A DNA stretch of 64,000 nt, taken from positions 4,588,001-4,652,000 of the forward strand of contig NZ_JADOUF010000001.1 in NCBI RefSeq assembly GCF_015751905.1. Reading direction: 5' to 3'. The notes under the pieces are model-generated. The model worked only from the letters and a program-made list of their open reading frames with translations. It did not search any database and had not been told where the DNA came from. Position 1 is the stretch's first letter, and each line of letters starts with the position of its first letter. Source of the DNA: Longispora fulva. GTDB lineage: Bacteria; Actinomycetota; Actinomycetes; Mycobacteriales; Micromonosporaceae. Positions 1-9,902 of this stretch are shown in pieces. A program made the translations under genes and the position numbers.

Positions 1-140
1 TTGCCGGCGTGGTCGATGATGATGTCCTGCTGGGCCGGCTTGTCGTCGGTCCCGCCCGCGTTCCGGGTGCTCTCGCACCCGGTCAGGGCAAGGCCGACGG
101 CCAGCGCGCCCACGACGAGCTGCACTGCACTCCGCCGCAT
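1..140 (-). CDS. Lipoprotein, N-terminal fragment (cut by window edge)
   Basis: Only the first 46 codons are in the window; the gene continues beyond base 1. The ATG at 140 is preceded by AGGAGG five bases upstream, an ideal ribosome binding site. The product starts with Met-Arg-Arg, a hydrophobic stretch, and a Leu-Thr-Gly-Cys lipobox at residues 19-22, so it should be exported and lipid-anchored to the outer face of the membrane. The visible mature part is polar (Ser, Thr, Gly, Asp, Gln rich). The family cannot be told from this fragment. It may be related in role to the small lipoprotein just downstream on the same coordinate side (252-575, also leftward), but nothing in the sequence proves this. 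Confidence 0.75.
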   Translation of the reverse strand, partial: MRRSAVQLVVGALAVGLALTGCESTRNAGGTDDKPAQQDIIIDHAG

Positions 141-251
141 CACGGCCTCCTGTGAATCGATCGGATCTCCTTCTCCGACCGTAGGAAGCCGGGCCGCGGC
201 GACGGTAGGCCTTTCGTTCCCAGCCGTACTGTCACGGGCTGGTCACACGGG

Positions 252-575
252 TCAGCGGGCGATCTGCACGACCACCTCGGTGTCGGACACGTTCTGCACC
301 GTGACCTTGAACCCGGCGACGTCCTTCTCCTGCGCCACCGGCATGGAGACCTCCTCGCCGGCCACCGACAGGGTCGCCTGCCCGTTGTTCACGCCGACGA
401 ACTTCACCTCGATGCCCAGGATGCTGGTCGTCGCCTCGACGCCCCGGTCGAAGGTGACCGTGCACGAGTTGAGGCTGCAGCTCGTCTTGGCCCCGTCGGA
501 GCCGCACGCGGCGAGCGCTGGGACGGTCAGGAAGAGGGCCAGTAGGGCGGCGGCGACGTTTCCACGTGTCTTCAC
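252..575 (-). CDS. Small lipoprotein, unknown family
   Basis: A 107-aa product. I place the start at the GTG at 575 because a signal peptide begins there (Lys-Thr-Arg then a hydrophobic core) and ends in a Leu-Ala-Ala-Cys lipobox at residues 21-24; GGAG lies a few bases upstream. Further upstream codons in this frame lack any signal. After the lipobox there are Cys33 and Cys38, which could form a disulfide, followed by alternating beta-strand-like hydrophobic segments. The length and pattern suggest a small extracytoplasmic beta-sandwich. It lies leftward, divergent from the HerA operon. I do not recognise the family and give no function. Confidence 0.7.
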   Translation of the reverse strand: MKTRGNVAAALLALFLTVPALAACGSDGAKTSCSLNSCTVTFDRGVEATTSILGIEVKFVGVNNGQATLSVAGEEVSMPVAQEKDVAGFKVTVQNVSDTEVVVQIAR

Positions 576-677
576 GCGCTCCAGAGTAGGTGACGACCGG
601 TAGGTTACTGAGCGTGATGGGCCAAGGAGGCGGGAGCGCCCGATTCGGCCGGCCCGGCGGTGGCCGTCGCACCCGTA

Positions 678-693
678 GGGCACGATGGGGCAC
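678..693 (+). promoter_or_regulatory. Promoter-like motif upstream of herA (copy 1)
   Basis: GGGCACGAT followed by 7 bases and ATG (694). The hexamer CACGAT (681-686) sits where the TANNNT -10 box lies in the leaderless genes of this window. The same arrangement, GGGCACGAT-N7-ATGA, recurs at 2476-2495 before the sbcD leader peptide. Confidence 0.45.
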
Positions 694-2412
<1,719 letters not shown>

Positions 2413-2475
2413 GGATCAGTACACATCGAATGGATCGCTCACCGGCGTGCCTGCCCGTGATGATCAGTGCCGATG

Positions 2476-2491
2476 GGGCACGATGGCACAC
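2476..2491 (+). promoter_or_regulatory. Promoter-like motif upstream of sbcD leader (copy 2)
   Basis: GGGCACGAT, then 7 bases, then ATG at 2492. CACGAT (2479-2484) has exactly the same distance to an ATG as in copy 1 at 681-686. The two sites agree over nearly all of GGGCACGATGG..CACATGA. Confidence 0.45.
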
Positions 2492-2518
2492 ATGAGCGAA
2501 CCGGAGGTGTGGACGTGA
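2492..2518 (+). CDS. Eight-codon leader peptide overlapping the sbcD start
   Basis: ATG at 2492 opens a frame coding for MSEPEVWT that stops at TGA 2516-2518, overlapping the GTG start of sbcD (2515) in a GTGA arrangement. The ATG is 7 bases after the CACGAT box, so it would be the 5' end of a leaderless transcript. The GGAGG inside this mini-ORF (2503-2507) serves as ribosome binding site for sbcD. Translation of the leader could therefore couple to sbcD. It is too short for homology evidence; expression is inferred. Confidence 0.4.
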   Translation: MSEPEVWT

Positions 2519-3645
2519 GGATCCTGCACACCTCCGACTGGCATGTCGGAAAGGTCCTGAAAGGCAACGCTCGAACCGACGAACACATCCGGGTACTGAA
2601 CGAACTCGTCGAGCTGTGCGCGGCCGAACACCCCGACCTGGTCATCGTGGCCGGTGACCTCTACGACACCACCGCGCCGGGCGCCGAGTCCCAGAAGCTG
2701 GTCGTCCGGACGCTGTCCGCACTGCGACGCAACGCCGGGGCGGTCGTCGCCATCGCCGGCAACCACGACAACGGCGCGGCACTGGAGGCGCACCGCAGCT
2801 GGGCCGAGGCGGCCGGTATCTCCATGCGCGGGATCATCAGCCGGGACCTGGCGATCACGGGCATCACCGACGGCGGGGAACCGTGGCGGTGTGTCGCCCT
2901 GCCCTGGCTGTCGCAGCGGTACGCCATCCGGGCCACCGAGATGTTCGACCTGACCTCCGCCGAGGCCGACCAGCTGTACGCCGACCACGTCGCCCGCCTG
3001 GTCCGCGAGCTGACCAAGGACCAGACCGGCGACTCGGTGAACCTGCTCACCGCGCACCTGACCATGGTCGGCGGCCGGATGGGCGGCGGGGAGCGCGAGG
3101 CGCACACCGTGGCGCAGTACGCGGTGCCGACGGCCGTCTTCCCGACCAGCACGCACTACGTGGCGCTCGGCCACCTGCACCGCACCCAGCAGGTCGCCGG
3201 CCCGACCCGGGTGCACTACTCCGGCAGCCCCCTCGCGGTGGACTTCGGCGAGGCCGACAACCAGCCGTCCGCCATCCTCGTGGAGGTCTCCCCGGACACC
3301 CCGGCGAAGGTGCGCTCGGTGCCGATCAGGAGCGCCCGGGAGCTGCGCACGGTGCGGGGCACCCTGGAGGAGCTGCGCGCCCTGGACACCGGGGACGCCT
3401 GGCTGCGGGCCTATGTCAGCGAGAAGCCCCGGGCCGGGCTGCGCGAGGAGGCCCAGTCGTTCCTGCCGAACGCGCTGGAGATCCGGGTCGACCCGGCCAT
3501 GCTCGCCGACGCGCGCCGGGCCGAGCGGGCCGTGCGGTCCGGGCGGAGTGCCAAGGAGCTGTTCTCCAGCTACCTCACCGAGGCCGGCCACGACGACCCG
3601 GCGGTCGCGGAGCTCTTCGACAAGATCTACACGGAGATGCACTGA
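2515..3645 (+). CDS. sbcD: SbcD/Mre11-type DNA repair exonuclease subunit
   Basis: A 376-aa metallophosphoesterase. The N-terminus has the Mre11/SbcD motifs in order: HTSDWHVGK (residues 5-13), AGDLYD, AGNHDNG, LTAHLTMVGG and ALGHLHR, together binding the two catalytic metals. With SbcC it forms an ATP-dependent nuclease that opens hairpins and trims blocked double-strand ends. The GTG start at 2515 is chosen because GGAGG lies 7 bases upstream and because the motif HTSDWH is always close to the N-terminus in this family. The stop overlaps the sbcC start by one base (TGATG), so the two subunits are translationally coupled. Confidence 0.93.
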   Translation: MRILHTSDWHVGKVLKGNARTDEHIRVLNELVELCAAEHPDLVIVAGDLYDTTAPGAESQKLVVRTLSALRRNAGAVVAIAGNHDNGAALEAHRSWAEAAGISMRGIISRDLAITGITDGGEPWRCVALPWLSQRYAIRATEMFDLTSAEADQLYADHVARLVRELTKDQTGDSVNLLTAHLTMVGGRMGGGEREAHTVAQYAVPTAVFPTSTHYVALGHLHRTQQVAGPTRVHYSGSPLAVDFGEADNQPSAILVEVSPDTPAKVRSVPIRSARELRTVRGTLEELRALDTGDAWLRAYVSEKPRAGLREEAQSFLPNALEIRVDPAMLADARRAERAVRSGRSAKELFSSYLTEAGHDDPAVAELFDKIYTEMH

Positions 3646-6074
3646 TGCGTCCGCTGCGCCTCGACATCGCCGGATTCACGGTGTTCCGGGAGCCCGCGAC
3701 CCTCGACCTGACCGGCGCGGACCTGTTCGCCCTGGTCGGGCCCACCGGCTCGGGCAAGTCCACCCTGCTGGACGCGATCTGCTTCGCCCTGTACGGCACG
3801 GTGCCCCGCTCCGGCAAGCGCGGCGGGGTCGGCGGTGTGCTCGGCCCGTCAGCCGCCGAGGCCCGGGTGCGCCTGGTGTTCGAGTCCGGCGGCCAGCGCT
3901 ACGTCGCCAGCCGGGTCGTGCGCCGGGTCGGCAAGGCCGGCGCCCCGCAGACCAAACACGCCGGCCTGGAGCGGTTGCACCCCGACTTCGACCTGTCCAC
4001 CCTGGACTCGGGCCTCGACGCCGAGCAGCTCGGGGACGTGCTCGCCGGCTCGCCCAGCGAGATGGACGCCGCGGTGGAGAAGGCCGTCGGGCTGCCGTAC
4101 GAGCAGTTCGTGACGTGCGTGATCCTGCCGCAGGGCGCGTTCGCCGAGTTCCTGCACGCGAGCCCGGCGAGCCGGCAGCAGATCCTGGTCAACCTGCTCG
4201 GCCTGGGCGTCTACGACGACGTCCGTGAACGCGCCGCGAAGGTCGCCTCCGACGCGACGGCCCGGCTCGAGGTGATCGACCAGCAGCTCACCCACGGGGT
4301 GCCGACCGACGAGGCGCTCGCCGAGCAGCAGGACCGGCTCGACCGGCTGTGCCGGCTCGCCGCCGAGGTGGACGCCGCGCTGCCGGCGCTGGCCCTGGCC
4401 GAGACCGCGGCCAGGGACTCGGCGGAGGCCCTGCGCGCCGCCGAGGACCAGCTCCGGACCATCGGCGCGGTCACGGCCCCGGCCGACACGGCCGCACATG
4501 GCGCACGGTCACGGGACGCCCTCGAGGCGGTCGCGCGCGTCGACGCGGAGGTGGCCGGGGCGGAGGCCGCAGAGCTGGCGCTGCTCCGCGAGCGGGACAC
4601 CGCAGGCGACCCGGCGGGCCTGGCCAAACTCCTCGACGCGTACGAGCGGGCCGACGAGATCCCCGCCGAGATCGACCGGCACGCCGCGGCGCTCACGCTC
4701 GCCGTGGCCGCGCACGCCGCCGCCAGCTCCACCGTGGAGGAGTCCGCACGGGCGTTGGCGGGAGCGGAGGCGGCCCGGGACGCGGCCCGCACCGAGGAAC
4801 TCGCCGCGGCCCTGCGCGGCCACCTGCGGGTCGGCGACGACTGCCCGGTGTGCCTGCGCGCGGTGGAGGAGGTGCCCGGCGTACCGGAGAATGTGCGGTT
4901 GACCGCCGCCGAGCGGGACGTGGCCACGGCCCGCGGCGGCCACGAGTCCGCCCTGCGCCGGCACCGCGACACCGACCGGGAGGAGGCGGCGGCCCGGACC
5001 ACACTCGACGAGGCCCGCAGCCGCCTGGAGCGGGCCACGGCCTGGTTCGTCGGCAAACCCGACCGGGTGGAGGTCGCGGCGAGCCTGGCGGCGGCCCACG
5101 ACCTGGCCAAGCGCCTCGACGCGGCCGGCACCGAGCTGCGCGCCCTGCGCAGGCACCGTCTGACCTGCGGCAACGAGCTCGACGCCGCGCGCACCGCCCT
5201 CCAACGCGCCTGGGCAGGCTACGACCGGGTCCGCGACGGGCTGTCCGTCCTCGGGCCGCCCGCCGCCGACCGCGAGGACCTGGCCGGCTCGTGGACCGCG
5301 CTCGCCGACTGGGCCGCCGACCGGGCCACGGCGCTGCGGGCCGCCCGCGACGAGGCCTCGGAGGCCGCCCGCGGTGCCGCCGGGGCGCTGACCGGGGCCC
5401 GGTCGGCGATCGACGCGTTGTTCGCCGCCGCCGACGCGCCGCGCACCGGCAACCCGGTCCGCGACGCCGCCGTCGCCGTCGAGCGGGCGTCCGCGGTCCT
5501 GGCGAACCTCACCGAGGCCCGCGAGCGTGCCGCCCGGCTGCGCGAACAGCGCGACGGCCACCAGCGCGACGCCACGGTCGCCAAGGCCCTGGCGCAGCAC
5601 CTCAACGCGAACAACTTCAAGCGCTGGCTGCTCGCCGAGGCCCTCGACCAGCTCGTCGACGGCGCGTCGGCGCTGCTGATGGAGCTGTCCTCCGGCCAGT
5701 ACGAGCTGGGCCACGACAAGGGCGAGTTCTACGTGGTCGACCACCACGACGCCGAACAGCAGCGCGCGGTGCGGACCCTGTCCGGCGGCGAGACGTTCCA
5801 GGCGTCGTTGGCCCTGGCCCTGGCGCTGTCCGACCGTCTCGCCGGGATGTCCAGCAACGCCACCACCCTGGGGTCGATCATCCTCGACGAGGGGTTCGGC
5901 ACCCTCGACGGCGCTACCCTGGACATGGTCGCCGCGACGCTGGAGAACCTGGCGGCGCGCGGGGACCGCCTCGTCGGGGTCGTCACCCACGTGCCGGCGC
6001 TGGCGGAACGGATCCCGGTGCGCTACGAGGTGCGCAAGGACGCGCGGAGCGCCTATGTGGAGCGGGTGGCCTGA
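3645..6074 (+). CDS. sbcC: SbcC/Rad50-type SMC-family ATPase
   Basis: An 809-aa ABC/SMC-family ATPase, partner of SbcD. Walker A GPTGSGKST is at residues 32-40. A long Ala/Glu/Arg-rich coiled coil follows on both sides of a zinc-hook CPVC at about 400-403. Near the C-terminus are the ABC signature TLSGGETFQ and Walker B ILDEGFGTLD (about 747-756). The coiled coil is short: Escherichia coli SbcC is near 1050 aa, so the reach of this complex would be smaller. It overlaps sbcD by one base and is followed by nurA one base after its stop. The start is fixed by the overlap and by the family's usual N-terminus Met-Arg-Pro-Leu. Confidence 0.9.
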   Translation: MRPLRLDIAGFTVFREPATLDLTGADLFALVGPTGSGKSTLLDAICFALYGTVPRSGKRGGVGGVLGPSAAEARVRLVFESGGQRYVASRVVRRVGKAGAPQTKHAGLERLHPDFDLSTLDSGLDAEQLGDVLAGSPSEMDAAVEKAVGLPYEQFVTCVILPQGAFAEFLHASPASRQQILVNLLGLGVYDDVRERAAKVASDATARLEVIDQQLTHGVPTDEALAEQQDRLDRLCRLAAEVDAALPALALAETAARDSAEALRAAEDQLRTIGAVTAPADTAAHGARSRDALEAVARVDAEVAGAEAAELALLRERDTAGDPAGLAKLLDAYERADEIPAEIDRHAAALTLAVAAHAAASSTVEESARALAGAEAARDAARTEELAAALRGHLRVGDDCPVCLRAVEEVPGVPENVRLTAAERDVATARGGHESALRRHRDTDREEAAARTTLDEARSRLERATAWFVGKPDRVEVAASLAAAHDLAKRLDAAGTELRALRRHRLTCGNELDAARTALQRAWAGYDRVRDGLSVLGPPAADREDLAGSWTALADWAADRATALRAARDEASEAARGAAGALTGARSAIDALFAAADAPRTGNPVRDAAVAVERASAVLANLTEARERAARLREQRDGHQRDATVAKALAQHLNANNFKRWLLAEALDQLVDGASALLMELSSGQYELGHDKGEFYVVDHHDAEQQRAVRTLSGGETFQASLALALALSDRLAGMSSNATTLGSIILDEGFGTLDGATLDMVAATLENLAARGDRLVGVVTHVPALAERIPVRYEVRKDARSAYVERVA

Positions 6075-6075
6075 C

Positions 6076-6996
6076 ATGAGGATGCACGTCGACACCTGGG
6101 ACCCCGGCTACGGGACCTCGCTGTCCGGGGACGACCGCTCCCCCAGCAAGACCGAGGTCGAAACGGATGTCGAGATGTCCGACTGGCGACCGGTCACCCC
6201 GGGCACGGTCGCCGAGGCCCGGCTGATCCGCCTGGTCGACGGGGTCCGGCGGATCGACGCCCGGGTCTGGCTCGACTCCGGCGAACCGGGCCCGCCGAGC
6301 CTCGGAGTCGCCGCGTCCTACGCCGCCGGGGTCGTCACGTGCGACCTCGCCGCCGGCAGCGCGACCCTGGACACCCCGCTCGTGGAGCGCGCCCTGTTCA
6401 CCGCCGAACGGCTCGCGGCCGTGCCGGTGCGCGGCGCGACGTACATCTCGGTGCCGATCGGCAGCGACGACCCGGCCAAGCTCGACGCCGGCATCCAGGC
6501 CAAGCTCCGCGAGCTGGAGATCCGGGTCGCCCAGCAGGCCGGCGCCGACCACGACCTGCTGATCGTGGACGGTCCGTTGCAGGGCCGGTCCTCGCTGCCC
6601 CGGGTGCTGGGGTACATCAAGACCCACCGGGCGCAGTACCTGCCGCCCGCGCACACCTCCGTCGTCAACGTGCTCGAGTCCGGGCAGCGCACGCCGATCT
6701 TCCGGCTGGGCAGTCCGTTCCCCCGGCTGAGCTGGTATGTGCAGCTCCCGGGCGGGGACGGCGCGCCCTGGGCCGGCGTCGTGCGGGTCGAGTGCCCGGC
6801 GGAGCTGTCCGTGGCCGAGGCGGTGGCGCTGGCGGACCTGTCGGCGGTGACGCTGCCCCGGTTGGCGTCGAGTCCGTACAAGGATCCGCGCGCCCCGCAG
6901 AACCTGCTGCCGATCGGCGGCCTCGAACGGCGACTGCGGGCGCTGCTCGGCGACGCGCGACTGCTGCACCGGTCGTTGCGACTCGCCGTGGCGTAG
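6076..6996 (+). CDS. NurA-domain DNA repair nuclease
   Basis: A 306-aa protein with the two acidic clusters expected of NurA, an RNase H-like 5'-3' nuclease: LVDGVRRID (Asp55) and LLIVDGPL (Asp165), plus a late HR-rich segment. NurA works as a dimer docked on HerA and degrades the 5' strand at double-strand ends prepared by Mre11-Rad50. The ATG at 6076 lies one base after the sbcC stop. An ATG at 6055 exists but lies inside sbcC. Position directly after HerA-SbcD-SbcC is the strongest support; the overall similarity to archaeal NurA must be weak, so the family call is from motifs and context. Confidence 0.72.
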   Translation: MRMHVDTWDPGYGTSLSGDDRSPSKTEVETDVEMSDWRPVTPGTVAEARLIRLVDGVRRIDARVWLDSGEPGPPSLGVAASYAAGVVTCDLAAGSATLDTPLVERALFTAERLAAVPVRGATYISVPIGSDDPAKLDAGIQAKLRELEIRVAQQAGADHDLLIVDGPLQGRSSLPRVLGYIKTHRAQYLPPAHTSVVNVLESGQRTPIFRLGSPFPRLSWYVQLPGGDGAPWAGVVRVECPAELSVAEAVALADLSAVTLPRLASSPYKDPRAPQNLLPIGGLERRLRALLGDARLLHRSLRLAVA

Positions 6997-7019
6997 TGCC
7001 ACTTGTGCCCACACCCGTC

Positions 7020-7058
7020 ACCTCCCTGGAGATGTTCTCGTTTTCCAATTTGGGAGGT
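7020..7058 (+). promoter_or_regulatory. Hairpin covering the ribosome binding site of the 67-aa gene
   Basis: ACCTCCC (7020-7026) is perfectly complementary to GGGAGGT (7052-7058), which is the Shine-Dalgarno sequence of the ORF starting at 7066. The loop is 25 bases and AT-richer than its surroundings. Pairing would hide the ribosome binding site. Function as a thermometer or regulated leader is inference. Confidence 0.35.
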
Positions 7059-7065
7059 CACATTC

Positions 7066-7269
7066 ATGTACGCCTTTGTGCATCACGACAATCACGGCCA
7101 TTTCCTTGATGTTCGAACGGACGGTCGCCGGTGGCAGGTGCCGCTCGACGCCGCCGAGTCCGACTGTCTCGCCCAGGTCCTCACCGGCGTGTACCCACCA
7201 CCGCCCGGTGACCTGGCCGACCTGCGGCGACTCGTCCTCGACGTGACTGGCAGGGACCCGCTGCGCTGA
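7066..7269 (+). CDS. Small conserved-looking hypothetical protein
   Basis: A 67-aa product starting at ATG 7066, seven bases after a strong GGGAGGT ribosome binding site. The sequence begins MYAFVHHDNHGHFLDV and is rich in His in the first 15 residues; the rest is a compact mixed alpha/beta pattern without membrane segment or signal peptide. It stands alone between the nurA operon and the peptidase gene at 7283 and has normal GC-rich codon use, so it looks like a real gene. No family recognised. The His cluster could bind metal, but that is speculation. Confidence 0.6.
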   Translation: MYAFVHHDNHGHFLDVRTDGRRWQVPLDAAESDCLAQVLTGVYPPPPGDLADLRRLVLDVTGRDPLR

Positions 7270-7282
7270 TACCGTTGCGGGG
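7270..7282 (+). promoter_or_regulatory. Leaderless promoter -10 box (TACCGT)
   Basis: TACCGT at 7270-7275 ends 7 bases before the ATG at 7283. This TANNNT-N6/7-ATG spacing is the known actinobacterial leaderless arrangement; no Shine-Dalgarno sequence is present. Confidence 0.5.
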
Positions 7283-8785
7283 ATGTCCACGGGGAAAAGA
7301 AGTATCGCTGTCCTGCTCGTCCTGACGGCGGCCCTCGCCGGCTGCACGGGCCCGAAGAGCCGGTGGACGCAACCCGCCCCCGCCGGCACGACCGCCGCCA
7401 GGGGGCTGGCCTGGTCGCCGTGCCGGGGGCTGCGGGTGTCCGCCAACACCGTCCTCGACTGCGCCACCCTGGCCGTGCCGCAGGACTGGGCCCGGCCCGC
7501 AGGGGCCACCCTGGACCTGGCGCTGGTCCGGGCCCGGCGCACCGGCCAGGAGAACCGGATCGGGTCGCTCGTGCTCAACCCAGGCGGCCCGGGCTCCTCC
7601 GGCATCGACTACGCGACCTACTTCGCCGGCGCGGTACCCGTCGAGCTGCTGAAGCGGTTCGACGTGGTCGGGTTCGACCCGCGCGGTGTGGGCCGTTCCA
7701 CCCCGGTGGAGTGCATCCCGGACGCCGAGAAGGACGCGGCGATCGGGGCGGACCCCGACCCGGTGACCGACGCGCAGTTCGCCGAGGTGGCCGGGCAGTT
7801 CCGCCGGATCGGGGAGGTGTGCGGGGCGAAGTACGGCGCGACCCTCAGGGCGTTCTCGACGCAGCAGACCGCCCAGGACATCGAGGCCATCCGGCTGGCC
7901 GTCGGCGATCCGAAGCTCACCTACCTCGGCTACTCCTACGGCACCCTGCTCGGCGCGGTGTACGCGCACCGGTACCCCACGACGATCCGGGCCGCGGTGC
8001 TCGACGGGGCCGTGGACCCGGGCAAGGACCCGGTCGCCTCCGCCGAGGGCCAGGCCGCCGGCTTCGAGTTGGCCTTCACCAACTTCGCCGCGTGGTGCGC
8101 GACGGCGGGCGCCTCGACATGCCCGGTCGGTCCGGACGCCCGGGCGACGGCGGACCGGATCCTCGCCGCCGCGCGCGCCCGGCCGGCGACGAGCGGCACC
8201 CGGCAGGCCACCAGCGGCTGGATCTTCCTGGCGATCGTCGGCTCGCTGTACCAGCGCGACGAGTGGCCCCAACTGGCCGCAGCGCTGGCCGACGTGCGCG
8301 ACGGCGACCCGGCCCGGGTGTTCCGGATCGCCGACGGGTACTACGGCCGCGACGCCCAGGGCCACTACTCCAACCTGCTGGACGCCAACACCGCGGTGAA
8401 CTGCGCGGACTCCGCGAAGGACCCGACGGCCGAGCAGGTCCGGGTGTTGCAGGGCCAGTGGCGGGCGAAGTACCCGCTGTTCGGGGCGAACCTGGCCCTG
8501 GGGCTGCTGACCTGCACGTACTGGCCGGGCGGCCGGGATCCGTTCAGCGCCGGGCCGGCCACCGGGGCTCCGCCGCTGCTCGTGGTGGGGACCCGGGGCG
8601 ACCCGGCGACCCCGTACGAGCAGACGGCGGCGCTGGCCACGCTGCTGGGCACCGGGCGGGTGCTGACCTGGGACGGGGACGGGCACACGGCGTACCCGAA
8701 CACGCGGTGTGTCGTGGAGGCCGTCGACCGGTATCTGATCGATCTGGTGGTGCCGCCGGCGGGGACGGTATGCCCCGCCACCTGA
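7283..8785 (+). CDS. Secreted tripeptidyl aminopeptidase-like alpha/beta hydrolase (lipoprotein)
   Basis: A 500-aa product. Residues 1-21 form a lipoprotein signal peptide with Leu-Ala-Gly-Cys lipobox, so it is exported and membrane-anchored. The mature part is an alpha/beta hydrolase of the Streptomyces TAP/SlpD/SlpE type: oxyanion segment NPGGPGSSG, nucleophile elbow GYSYG (Ser218), and a TAP-like C-terminal domain with the acidic residue near TRGDPATPYEQ and the catalytic His in GDGHTAYP. Such enzymes remove short N-terminal peptides from extracellular proteins. Its end overlaps the next gene by 16 bases, so both are probably cotranscribed from the leaderless promoter at 7270. Confidence 0.88.
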   Translation: MSTGKRSIAVLLVLTAALAGCTGPKSRWTQPAPAGTTAARGLAWSPCRGLRVSANTVLDCATLAVPQDWARPAGATLDLALVRARRTGQENRIGSLVLNPGGPGSSGIDYATYFAGAVPVELLKRFDVVGFDPRGVGRSTPVECIPDAEKDAAIGADPDPVTDAQFAEVAGQFRRIGEVCGAKYGATLRAFSTQQTAQDIEAIRLAVGDPKLTYLGYSYGTLLGAVYAHRYPTTIRAAVLDGAVDPGKDPVASAEGQAAGFELAFTNFAAWCATAGASTCPVGPDARATADRILAAARARPATSGTRQATSGWIFLAIVGSLYQRDEWPQLAAALADVRDGDPARVFRIADGYYGRDAQGHYSNLLDANTAVNCADSAKDPTAEQVRVLQGQWRAKYPLFGANLALGLLTCTYWPGGRDPFSAGPATGAPPLLVVGTRGDPATPYEQTAALATLLGTGRVLTWDGDGHTAYPNTRCVVEAVDRYLIDLVVPPAGTVCPAT

Positions 8786-9453
8786 TCCTGCGGCTGCCCG
8801 CCGGTCCGGGGCACGCGCTGTGGTCGGGGCGGGACTTCCTGGGCGGCCCGGAGCGGGTGTACCTGTTCGCGTCGGGCGAGGACCTCGCGGCGCACCTGGC
8901 GACGGTCCCGGGTTTCGCCGCGCATCCTGTCGCGGCGGACGCTCCCCGCGCGGGTGGTTCGGCACCTGCAGCACGAGTTCCCGACGAAGGCCTTTCGACG
9001 CGCGGGACCGATGTTCCCGGAGCGGGCGTCGGGGCCGTGCGCGCCGTCGCTGCGGATGACTCCGAGGCGGAGACGTTCGACCTGGTGGGCATCGGCCGGA
9101 TCCTCGCGGCGTCCCTGCCCACCGAGGCCCGCCCGCAGCACCGCACCCCCGCCGGCGACTGGGAGCCGCTGCCCGCCGACAGCACCGGATCCCTGCCGCC
9201 CGACGCGCTCGACGGGGCCGTGACCATGCTGCGCGCCCTGTTCGCGAGCCGGGCCTGGGCGAACCCCCTGCTGACCCCGCAACGGGCACTGGCCGCCACC
9301 AGCCTGGTCACGGAGGCCGCCGACCGGGCCGGCCGCCTCGACGCCGGAGCCCTCGGCGCGCTGGCCGCCGAGCACCGCTACCGGGCCGTGTCCTGGTGGT
9401 GGCAGGTCCTCGAGGCCACCGAAGCGATCATGGACCGTAGGATCGGCCCATGA
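8770..9453 (+). CDS. Hypothetical protein, overlapping the peptidase gene
   Basis: A 227-aa product starting at ATG 8770 inside the end of the peptidase gene and ending in an ATGA overlap with the acetyltransferase at 9450. The N-terminal 55 residues and the C-terminal 130 residues have good GC-rich third positions. Between about 8938 and 9063 the third-position GC of this frame drops and the +1-shifted frame looks more natural, which may mean two compensating frameshifts or a divergent linker. The C-terminus is helical and Trp-rich (WWWQV). No signal peptide or membrane segment. Family not recognised. Confidence 0.6.
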   Translation: MPRHLILRLPAGPGHALWSGRDFLGGPERVYLFASGEDLAAHLATVPGFAAHPVAADAPRAGGSAPAARVPDEGLSTRGTDVPGAGVGAVRAVAADDSEAETFDLVGIGRILAASLPTEARPQHRTPAGDWEPLPADSTGSLPPDALDGAVTMLRALFASRAWANPLLTPQRALAATSLVTEAADRAGRLDAGALGALAAEHRYRAVSWWWQVLEATEAIMDRRIGP

Positions 9454-9902
9454 TCTTCCGCGACGCCACCCGGGACGACCTGCCCACCGTTCTCGCCCTG
9501 CTCGCCGACGACCCGCTCGGCGCGCGCAGGGAGACCGGCACGGTCGACGCCCGGCACGAGAAGGCGTTCGCCGACATCGACGCCGACCCGCGCAACCGGC
9601 TGATCGTCGTGGACGACGACGGCGAGGTGATCGGCTGCGCGCAGCTCACCTTCATCCCGGGGATCAGCCGGCAGGGCGCGGAACGCGCCCTGATCGAGGC
9701 GGTCCGGATCCGGTCCGACCGGCGGGGCGGCGGCCTCGGCAGGCGGCTGTTCACCTGGCTGATCGAGACGTCCCGGGAACACGGCTGCGCGCTGGTCCAG
9801 CTGACCACGGACAAGTCACGGACCGACGCGCAGCGGTTCTACACGGACCTCGGCTTCGTGGCCAGCCACGAGGGCATGAAGCTGTCGCTCAGCAGGCCGT
9901 GA
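9450..9902 (+). CDS. GNAT-family N-acetyltransferase
   Basis: A 150-aa single-domain GCN5-related acetyltransferase, which transfers acetyl from acetyl-CoA to an amine. Motif A for CoA binding is seen at about 85-100: VRIRSDRRGGGLGRRL, matching the R/Q-x-x-G-x-G/A rule, followed by the helix and the motif B region DAQRFYTDLGFV near the end. It overlaps the preceding gene by four bases (ATGA), giving translational coupling. Its 3' end overlaps the convergent small secreted-protein gene by 14 bases. The substrate cannot be inferred. Confidence 0.87.
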   Translation: MIFRDATRDDLPTVLALLADDPLGARRETGTVDARHEKAFADIDADPRNRLIVVDDDGEVIGCAQLTFIPGISRQGAERALIEAVRIRSDRRGGGLGRRLFTWLIETSREHGCALVQLTTDKSRTDAQRFYTDLGFVASHEGMKLSLSRP

